Shown here: piece by piece, positions 21,331 through 29,496 of the stretch
How positions within the stretch are numbered: the stretch's first letter is position 1
How the letters are laid out: each line of letters opens with the position of its first letter
Translations under genes and position numbers: made by a program
The notes under the pieces: model-generated
Database searches by the model: none
Told to the model about the DNA's origin: nothing
The model's input: the letters and a program-made list of their open reading frames with translations, nothing else
Source: Acanthamoeba sp. SK_2022b
Taxonomy: Eukaryota; Discosea; Longamoebia; Acanthamoebidae
Length of the DNA: 31,719 bases
Direction of reading: 5' to 3'
NCBI GenBank assembly: GCA_027943245.1
Contig: JANDJZ010000692.1
Coordinates: 1 to 31,719 of the forward strand

Positions 21331-23200
21331 CTACGTTCTGGCGTCGCCTTCTCTCTCCTCGCCCCTCGCGCCGGCAGAGGCAGGCGGTGGCGACCTGGGG
21401 GGAATGACCCGCATGCCCGTCTGGGGTTCAGTGAGCGGCGGGTAGCTTCGCGTCTCCCCCACCTTCCGGAAGGCGAAGGCCAGGTAGATGTCTGTTCGGC
21501 AACCCCCCCCCCCACATCACCATCACCGAGCAAACGCTGGTCAGCAGCGCTGCAAGAAGTCGACGCCAGGAGGAGGAGGAGGAGGATTGTCATACTCGCG
21601 GCCTCCCATTCGTCAGCCGAGATGGCGCCGTTTTCGTCGACGGCCTCCATGTGGAAGAGGAGCCTGTACAGGGCCTGGTCGGACTTGACCTTCTCACAGA
21701 ACAGCTCGTGGAAGGTCCACTTCTTGTACAGCTGCAGGCCCACCTTGGCCGCCAATCTGCGTCGCAGCCACCCACGCCAAGGGGAGCGAGCACAGCGAAC
21801 GCGGTCGGCCGTGAGCGCGATGAAGAATAACGAATAAAAATAATAAAAATAGAAATAAGATTAAAACAAGGATAAGCAGACAAAATAAATCGATGGGCGC
21901 TACGCGCAGGAGGACTCGAACTTACCGTTCGAGTGTGGGGAAGTGGACGAGGTATTCGGGCACGTCCTTCACGGCATCGATCAGCGAAAAGGTGTACTGG
22001 GCCCCGAACTCGGGGAATGTGTGCTGATGCGCCGCCGAGGTGGAAGGGGGGGGGGTCACATGAGATTCGCGCAGAACTCCGAGGAGGAGAGGGCAGCCGA
22101 CGCGACGGCGAGAGAGACGGGCCTACCTTCTGGGGGAAGGTGATGCTGTACACGCTGTTGCCAAAGGTGTTGCCCTCGCAGTGTCGAATCTTTTTTCTGA
22201 AGGGCGTGCGGGACAGCGCGGTGAGTGTCAGCGGACACCGCCCGCTCCCCCCCCCCCCCAAGCCTGCGGAAACGTACACAATCCAGTTGGCGTTGGGGAT
22301 GGTGCCGATGAACCACCCGCCGTTCTTCAGCCGATCGCTCACGTTTTGCAGCATCCTGCCCGGTAGGACCGGTGGACGGAGATGGGGAGGAGTGAGGTTC
22401 ACGCCACGAGCGCAGCGCTGGCCCGCCTCACGCAAGGCGGCCCGCGTGGAGCAGCGAATGAGGGACCCCCACGTACGAAAGCACTCTCTGCTCCGAATCA
22501 AAGGCGTAGTGAAGAGCGAACTGGCAGTTGACGAGGTCAAACCACAGATCGCGGTCGAGGTGGTCGCTCAGCCTGGTCTGCACGTTGCACCCGTGAACAG
22601 TGAGACCACCATCTCGCTCTGTTTACATGCGAAATGCCCAGTGCACACGCACACGAGCGGGCCAGGGGAAAAGAGGGGAGAAACGCGCCTGGAAGCAGTC
22701 GGTGCTGAGGAAGAGCGCTGGGAAGGCCGCATGCCGCGAACTACGGTACCGCTCCTCGGCGGCTTTGACTGATTCCTCAGCAATGTCTGGCCAGTCACAC
22801 CGCACGACCATGAACCGGAGGGAAAAATATTTGTTATTTACAGTTTTTATATATATCTCAGGGAAAATATAAATGTGGTTTTATCAAAAAAAAGAAAAAA
22901 AAAGAAAAAAAAAGACACACCCGCAGCAACCCAGTATTGTATCCGAGCCTTGCACCACTTGGGCAAATCGCCACCCTTGCCGGCACATAAGTCGAGTACT
23001 ATTGCCCGTGATGGAGTGTAGTCGGCGATGATTACGCTTTTAATCCAATTGTTGAAATTGCGGAGGTAGTAAATGGGGCTTTTAACTCGATCCTCTACTC
23101 TTGTATTGGGGCGGGCATTGTAGTGCGATGTTACCACATCTTGCGCCGATGACGGCCATGTGTGCTGATGCGAGGGCTGGTCCGGGTGGCCGTGGTCCAT
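21331..23200 (-). CDS. RNMT: mRNA cap (guanine-N7) methyltransferase (RNMT/ABD1), about 348 aa
   Basis: Exons (minus): 23200-22921, 22786-22689, 22577-22477, 22355-22278, 22196-22127, 22023-21926, 21756-21596, 21491-21331. It transfers a methyl group from S-adenosylmethionine to N7 of the cap guanosine of nascent mRNA in the nucleus. Signatures: VTSHYNARPN near the N-terminus, NFNNWIKSVII, SAM motif I VLDLCAGKGGDLPKW (68-82), DIAEESVKAAEERY, FDLVNCQFALHYAFDSEQ, NGGWFIGTIPNANWIV, FGNSVYSITF, FGAQYTFSL, VPEYLVHFPTLERLA and the terminal YLAFAFRK. GCGKGG of the family appears as CAGKGG. Intron 2 is best read as GC-AG (22578-22688). A GT donor at 22652 is the alternative and would add 12 residues not expected in the family. 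The N-terminus lacks the long extension of animal RNMT. Confidence 0.93.
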
Positions 23201-23299
23201 GATGGCGTGCGAATGGAAATGACTCGAGAAAAGGCTCCCAAAATCAGCCTTTTCCTGCTGGATTTTTTGGCGGGAAGCAGAAAGGGCGGGACGAACAAG
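23201..23299. promoter_or_regulatory. Short divergent promoter with E2F-like site
   Basis: Only 99 bases separate the cap methyltransferase ATG (minus, 23200) from the coiled-coil ATG (plus, 23300). TTTGGCGGGAA at 23266-23276, preceded by further T residues, matches the classical E2F/DP site. The plus frame is open across it without stops, but the encoded residues look non-coding, so the ATG at 23300 is preferred. Confidence 0.55.
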
Positions 23300-24263
23300 A
23301 TGAAGAGGACACGGGAGGAGTACGCTCAGCAAGCTGAGCCAGAGCACCCAAGTCAGGATGAAGACCAAACACCAAGGGTGGCCAAACGAGAAAGAACGGC
23401 CATTGACTACGAAGCTTTTTGCACAGATCCACAACATTTGCAGTCGGTGTGGACGAAAACGCTTGCTCGAGTAACATCGAGGGGTAACTCGGCATCTGTT
23501 CGCGTGGAGGTGGAGAAGGGACTCGCCACATTTTTCAAGAAGCTATTAAGAGAACTAGAAGCGAAGAAGAGCCATCTCGATCCCCACGATGAGGAGGCGG
23601 CAAAGGTGCAGGCGAACAAAGAAGAGGAGCTTGCCCAAGAAGAGGAACTGCTCGTGGCCGAAGCAAAACGACTCGAGGAGCAGTTGGCGACGCTCACCAA
23701 GGCTAACATCAATAATCGCAACGATTTGCGAGTCATCGCCAGCCTTGGTGTCGACTTCGTACAAGTCGAGCAGCTGCTCGAGTCTGGGCCGCAAGTTGCT
23801 CGTCCGACAAGCGTACGCGACTTGCATCTCTTGTGTTCTTTCTTGCATCTCTTGCTGAAGTGCACCTTGCCCGTGCAGGCCGAAGCCGGCGAAGAAGAGC
23901 TCGCCACTTTGCGAAGAGATGCCAACGCGGCGTTCGCACAGTTCTTGAGCTCTACCGCTACTCTGAATGACGAGACCACCACCGAGCGCGGTATGCAACC
24001 TCTTGTGGCGAAACGCTTCTTCGGCATGACTTGCGGTCGCTCACCAAGGTGTGTGCGTGCCCAGAGGCCAAAGTGGGCCGACTGCTGGCCGTGTGGAAGC
24101 AAAGAGCTGAAGGCGAGACCAAAAAAGATGCTCCCGAGCGGACACGTACGTTCACTCTCCTCTTCGCGACCCCGAGCGTAGGTGTCGGATCTCACGAGGC
24201 CATTCTCGCTCAGCAGAGGAAGACACCAGAAAGAAGCTGGTGGCCGCTTTCCAGAGCTCTTGA
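23300..24263 (+). CDS. Coiled-coil protein, about 250 aa, not recognised
   Basis: Exons: 23300-23812, 23879-23990, 24065-24145, 24217-24263. The N-terminus is basic and NLS-like (MKRTREEYAQQ, VAKRERT). A short helical segment follows (HLQSVWTKTLARV, EVEKGLATFFKKLLRELEAK), then a long acidic coiled coil (EEELAQEEELLVAEAKRLEE, residues about 105-145), DLRVIASLGVDFVQVEQLLE, and a second helical part ending KKLVAAFQSS. The architecture resembles small subunits of kinetochore or other structural complexes, but I cannot assign one. Intron 23813-23878 is 66 bases, has GT-AG ends and no stop. If it is retained it would add a spurious hydrophobic stretch of 22 residues. The E2F-like site upstream suggests cell-cycle control (inference). 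Confidence 0.75.
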
Positions 24264-24510
24264 CACGTCCGGAAGCGTACGGCGCGGTACCGCCGGAATA
24301 GATTAGGCGCCGAGTACATACGGCCCGTTCTTGTGTGGAAAGTCGTAAGAGGAGGTTTCATGTATGTGAAAGCACATAGCGCCTTTATCTCCTCCTCTCT
24401 CGGCCGGGGAGCTCGCTTGTTCCTATTCTTTCCATTTCCTGGAAATTTGGTTGAAACAAAAAATGCACCACAAAAACAAAAAGATGCACTAAATAAACTA
24501 AAGCACCGAG

Positions 24511-26455
24511 ATGGGAAGAGGAGGTAAAGGGGGCGGGAGAGGCGGAGGGCGGGGAGGAGGCCAGAAAAGGGGAGGGGGAGCGGGGCGCGGGAGCGGAGGC
24601 GCCCCTCGCAAGTGCAGGGGGTGCAGCAGGCCTCTGCGCGAGTGTAATGCTCAGCCGTGCGCCACCAAGATCCTCTCGCGACACACCCCCACCATGCACG
24701 GGCCGCTCTACTTCGACCCCCCTCCCGGGTACCCCATTTATTTAAGAACCATGAATCTTCATTTAAGCTTCGTCAAATCTTTTTTGTTTTTTGTTTTTTG
24801 TTTTTGTTTTTGTTTTTGTTTTTGTTTTTGTTTTTGTTTCAGTCTCTTCGTCTGTTGAGATTTTAATTCTTTTTTATTTATCAATCTAGATGGGTCAGCG
24901 AGCAGCCATACATACCAGATCCATATGGGACGTACGTCGCCGGCCATCAGGCAACGGGGGAAGTCGAACTACCGAACAACCGCTTCGCCGCTCTCGCCCT
25001 TGAGTGCGTCTCCCCTGCTGCTCTCCCCTCTTTCGCTCTCGCGTGGGGGTGTGCCTCTTCTTTTGCCTGCCGTTCACGTGAAGCGATGCGGCGCGTTAGG
25101 GACGGCGATGCAGACGCGAGGGGAGAGGGCGAGGGCGAGGGCAGGCCGCGGCGTCTGACGGCCGACTTCCAGAAGTTCGAGCAGCACAACCGGCTGCGCA
25201 TGGACGATGCCGTCAGGCGCGGTCTCCTCTTTGGCAAGGTCCACTCTGCCGAAGTGCGCGATCACTCGCCGGCGGGCTTCATCGTCGACGTCGAAGTCGC
25301 CAACTCGTCCTCCTCCTCCTCCACCACCTCGCCCTCCTCCTCCTCCACCACCGCTTCGTCGTCGAGCGACGACGCCGAAGATGCCACCGCGACCAGCGAC
25401 CACCAAGCTCCTGCCTCGCATGGTAGCCTCGTTTTCGCTCTTCGTGCCCCCCCCCCATGTGCCACACTCACGTGGCCCTCTCTTGCCTCTGTCGTGCGCG
25501 TGCGCGTGGCGGCGTGAAGCGATCAAAATCAGAGGCGTGGTGAAGTGGCACAAGCCCACCATCGCGCGCTGGCCCTCGGTCGAAAAGAGAATGCGAGGTG
25601 CGCGTCGTTCTCTCGCGTTGTACGCCGGAACCTCCCCTCCCCTCCCCCTCTAACAATGCCCGGACACCCGCACACGCATGGCCTACCGCCCGTTCGCGAA
25701 CGAAGCCGCCGCCAAGCGGGTGCCTGTTGGGTCACGATTTGAAGTCTATTCGGGCGGCATCTGCGACTACTCGGGTATGCACATTTCCCAATCGCCCGAT
25801 TATTTATTAATCTTATTCTTATTATTTTATATTTTATATTTATTTTATTTCGTTGCTGGCTGGCTCACGGCGCGCACGACGCAGGCGATCTACGATTAAG
25901 GGTGGCCACCAAGCCCAGTCCAGTGCTCAACACGGCTCACCTCAACCTGAACAAGCGTACGTCGTGCATTTTCATTTAAATATAAATATTAATATATATA
26001 TTAGCTTTATTATTCGTTCATGCACCTAACCCGCTTTGTTGTGGGCTTGCTTCGATTCTATTGGCCCAATCTGTCGCGTCGCGCAGTGAAGGAGCAGCCG
26101 TTCCGCTACCTCGTGGTCATGGACCTGGAGGCCACCTGCGACTTCTGCCCCGAGCCCATCGTCGACGCTTCCGTCAACTCCGAGATCATCGAATTCCCCT
26201 GGGCACGCCCCCCCCCCTCCAGCACACAACAAGGACCGCGGCGATCGCTGACGCCTGCGCTTGCTCGCGCGCGTTGCGCGCCACGTGTCACCCCCCCCCC
26301 CTCCATTCCAAACGACAGGTGGTGCTGGACACGCAGACGCTGGAGGTCGTGCACGAGGAACGATACTTTGTGCGGCCCGACTTTCTCGAGGGCGTCACCG
26401 CCTATTGCTCCGCTCTCACCGGTATGCACCGGAGCCTCCTCGTTCATCTTCTCTT

Positions 26456-26491
<36 letters not shown>

Positions 26492-27638
26492 GTCGACTAT
26501 CTGCGAGCGTTGCGTGGCTGACGTGCGCGTGCGCGTGCGTGCAGGCATCTCCCGAGATATGGTCGTGCACAGCATGAGGCTCCAAGACGTTCTGAGCAAG
26601 GTGCCCCCCCCCCTCCACGATCCATTGCTGCTTTCCCTCCCCCCTCCCCGTCTGTCGACGGTGCATGCGTGGAGCGGGGTGGTGACCACACGTGTGTGTC
26701 CGCGCGCGCGCGCGCAGTTCCAGGACTACCTGGAGGGCCGATTTGCGGACCTGCACCTGGGCCTCGGCTGCAAGTCGTTCCGCATCCTCACCGACGGCAT
26801 GTGGGACGTGCACATTCAGCTCTCCATGGAGGCCCAGCGGAAGGACATCGCCCTGCGTACGCCAACCGACGACGCGCGCATCTGTCGTCTCTCCTTTTTT
26901 TTATTTTTTTATTTTTTTATTTTTTGCTGTTTTTTGCTGTTTGGTGGGTGGGAGGGGGGGGGGGCAGACAGCTCACCGTTTGCCTGCGTGCGCGCGACTT
27001 GACAGCGTGGTGGTTCAAGGAGTACTTTGACCTCAAGGTGGAGTTTGATCGCTACTTCCCGTACTTCATCACCAACAAGCACGGCCAGCCTCTCCACCTC
27101 ATGCTGAAAGGTCCGCCTTTGCCTTTGCCTTTGTCCCGCGCTCGTTGGCATGCAACGCGGGGAGTTGGCGGCCAGCTGATGGAGGGGGGGGGGGCTGTGT
27201 GACAGCGCTGGGGCTGCCGTTCGTGGGCCGACACCACAGCGGGCTGGACGACTGCAAGACCATTGTACAGATCGTGCAGTACCTCCTTAAGCTCGGTGCG
27301 TGCTCTCTCTCTCTCTCTTCTTGCTGGCGTATTCCTCCTCCTGATGATGATGATGTGCGTCGGTCGGTAGGCCACGTGTTCGACAACCCGACCAAGATCG
27401 AGAAGCCCTTCGATCCGTTCGAGGAGAGCTGGAACAAGGTACACTACCCCCCCCCATCTTTGCGTTGCCCGAGAAGCTGCTGCTAAACGGTGGGTGCGAT
27501 GTCGTCGCAACACGCCACACGACCGTGCAGTTCAGCAACGTGCCGACAGGAGACGCGTGGCAGTGCCCAGGCTGCTGTCTGTGGAACAAGGCCTTTGCCA
27601 AGCACTACTGCGCTTTCTGTAAGGCGACCAAACCATAA
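24511..27638 (+). CDS. ERI1-like 3'-5' exoribonuclease (DEDDh) with N-terminal RGG region and C-terminal RanBP2-type zinc finger
   Basis: Exons: 24511-24728, 24890-25003, 25100-25422, 25520-25597, an unresolved exon ending 25774, then 25885-25956, 26087-26202, 26319-26421, 26545-26600, 26718-26856, 27006-27110, 27206-27295, 27371-27438, 27531-27638. Exon 1 encodes a Gly/Arg-rich start and a Cys cluster (RKCRGCSRPLREC). A Ser-rich linker region follows (exon 3), then VKWHKP and VGSRFEVYSGGICDYSG. The nuclease begins RYLVVMDLEATCDFCPEP (D, E), continues HSMRLQDVLSKF and TDGMWDVHIQL (D), and ends FVGRHHSGLDDCKTIVQI (H, D). ERI1-type enzymes trim histone mRNA ends, 5.8S rRNA and small RNAs. The tail WQCPGCCLWNKAFAKHYCAF plus C fits the WxCxxC-N-CxxC RanBP2 zinc finger, an RNA or ubiquitin binder. 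The junction between exon 4 and RPFANEAAAKRVPVG has no clean acceptor. That the first five exons belong to the same gene rests on matching splice phases. Confidence 0.85.
24781..24839 (+). repeat. (TTTTTG)n array in intron 1 of the ERI1-like gene
   Basis: About nine T-rich hexamer units lie in intron 24729-24889. Confidence 0.93.
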
Positions 27639-27779
27639 AAACCACTTCTCTGATGTCCATAAGAGCTCGTGGTTTGGGGGGGGGGGGTGCACGAGCCACG
27701 GCTCGCGGGCAGCAGCAAGGAGGGGGAAGGATAAATAGGGTGTTTGTTTGTATTTGAGTGGACAGAGAAGAGAAACAGC

Positions 27780-28445
27780 TTACATGGTGAGCTCCATGAT
27801 GGCGTTCACGATGTCACCGTTGGTCTTCTTGAGGGCGGTCACGGCCTTGGCCCTGCTGACGGAGGCCTGCGACATGACGAGCTCGATGTCCTTCTCCTCG
27901 AGGCCAGAGGCGTCGACCTCACCCTCGGGCTCGGCAGCCTTGCTCTCCTTCTTCTCCTCAGCGGCACCCTCGGCCTGCTGGCCACCGACGGCCTTCTCGA
28001 ACTGCTTGGCAGTGTCGGCGAGCGCCTGGCTGCCCCAATCCTCCATCTTGGCCTCACCGAAGAACACATAGGTGTCCGAAGCGGGGCTCTTGTAGACGTC
28101 GGGCTGGTTGATCACGAACATCACCTGGGTTGATCAAGAATGAAAAAATGTATTTGTTAGATCGTGGGCGAAAAATGATGATGGATTCGCAGGGTTACGT
28201 ACAGCCTTGGACTTGCGGACAGTGATGCGGACGACGCCAGTGACGGGCTTGAGGCCAAGCTTGGCCATGGCCTTGCGCGACTTCTTCTCGCTGCGGGAGT
28301 GCTTGCCAGCACCCTCCTCGGCCTCAGCGCCAGCGGCAGCGGGGGCGGCCTCAGGGGCGCTCTCAAGCTCGGGGATGTCCTCATCGCTCTCCTCACCCTC
28401 GGTCACGGTGACCTTCTCCTCAGGCTTAAGCTCAGTCTCGGACAT
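27780..28445 (-). CDS. NACA: Nascent polypeptide-associated complex subunit alpha (NAC alpha), 195 aa
   Basis: Two exons (minus): 28445-28203 and 28124-27780, intron of 78 bases, phase 0. NAC alpha pairs with NAC beta at the ribosomal exit tunnel, shields nascent chains and limits wrong ER targeting. Order of parts: acidic N-terminus ([16 protein letters not shown]), basic ribosome-side stretch ([16 protein letters not shown]), NAC domain ([44 protein letters not shown]), Ala/Glu linker, and C-terminal UBA domain ([37 protein letters not shown]). Length agrees with the usual 170-215 aa. Codon use is strongly biased, as in other abundant proteins. Confidence 0.97.
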
Positions 28446-28781
28446 CTTCAGCGATTGTGTGTTTTAAATCTGTATAGGGTAATACCACTATCGTCAATCG
28501 TTTTGCGCAATCATAACCTATAAAGCGTATAACAGCGCAAAACAACTATAGGGGAGGGGTGCAGACCCTCCAAGCGAGATGGGGCTCAAAGATTGAGAAA
28601 AAAGATGGGAGGAACGCCAAACGGCAGCAGGGGATGGCGATGCGTACCGAGCGGTGGCGAAAAAAGGCCCAAAATTACTTCGGTTCCTGCCTAATACCTG
28701 ACACTCCCTGGACGAAATTTCGAGCCTAATTTGTGTTTTCTCTCCCTTTTTCTGGGCATTTCCCTATCCACAAGCACGAAG
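28446..28781. other. Divergent promoter region, NAC alpha and lysyl-tRNA synthetase
   Basis: 336 bases with no coding frame. The sequence TATAAAG near 28519-28525 lies on the plus strand far from the plus start, and I do not claim it as a TATA box. Confidence 0.5.
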
Positions 28782-29421
28782 ATGAAGATGAGCCAGAGGG
28801 GACTCCTCTGCACCATGACGCCTATTCGTGCCACGGCCACTGGCTCTTTAAGGAGATTTCTCACTCCACAACTTCTTCAAACGGGCGAATCGCGGCTCCA
28901 TCTTGCCTCATCTCCACTGAGCAGGCTTCTGCTCCGGCGGTCGGCATTTGGTCAAATGCGCACTTTCACCTCCTCTCCGGTACTCGGGTCTTCCTTGAGC
29001 TCTCCAACAAAATGTTGGAGCGAATAAATTAATTTAATAGTTTTTTTATTTTCGAAAATAAAAAAACAAAAAATAAAACAAAATATATATAATAGGTTAT
29101 CAAAACATATTTATTTTTATCTTGCCGTAGGGAGAAGCCACTGGTGGCGCCCTCTACACGGAAACGCGCCAACAGGCTCTTCGCGCAGCGGCAGAGGTGC
29201 TCGGCACGCCGCCCTATCCCCACTACACCGCTGCCGCCCGCCAGCACACTCTCCCCGAGTACGTGCTCTGTCCGATGCTGCCTGCTCTCTTTCGGGGCTC
29301 ACGTGCAGCTAACGCCAAGCCGGCAGGTTCATATCTCGATTCGGCGAGCTGCAGCCCTCGCAGAGCATGGAGCAAGCCAGCGTGCAGGTTACAGGTGAGC
29401 ACTTTCACACACACACACATC

Positions 29422-29496
<75 letters not shown>

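Noticed and set aside
21900..21930. GTTCGAGTCC on the minus strand as a tRNA T-loop
   Set aside because: It lies at an exon-intron border of the cap methyltransferase, and no cloverleaf arms can be drawn around it.
23162..23299. Upstream start for the coiled-coil gene
   Set aside because: The extension overlaps the start of the minus-strand methyltransferase and the E2F-like site, and its residues look like random translation.
28519..28525. TATAAAG as a promoter TATA box
   Set aside because: It is more than 250 bases from the plus-strand start codon and in the wrong orientation for NAC alpha, so support is too weak.
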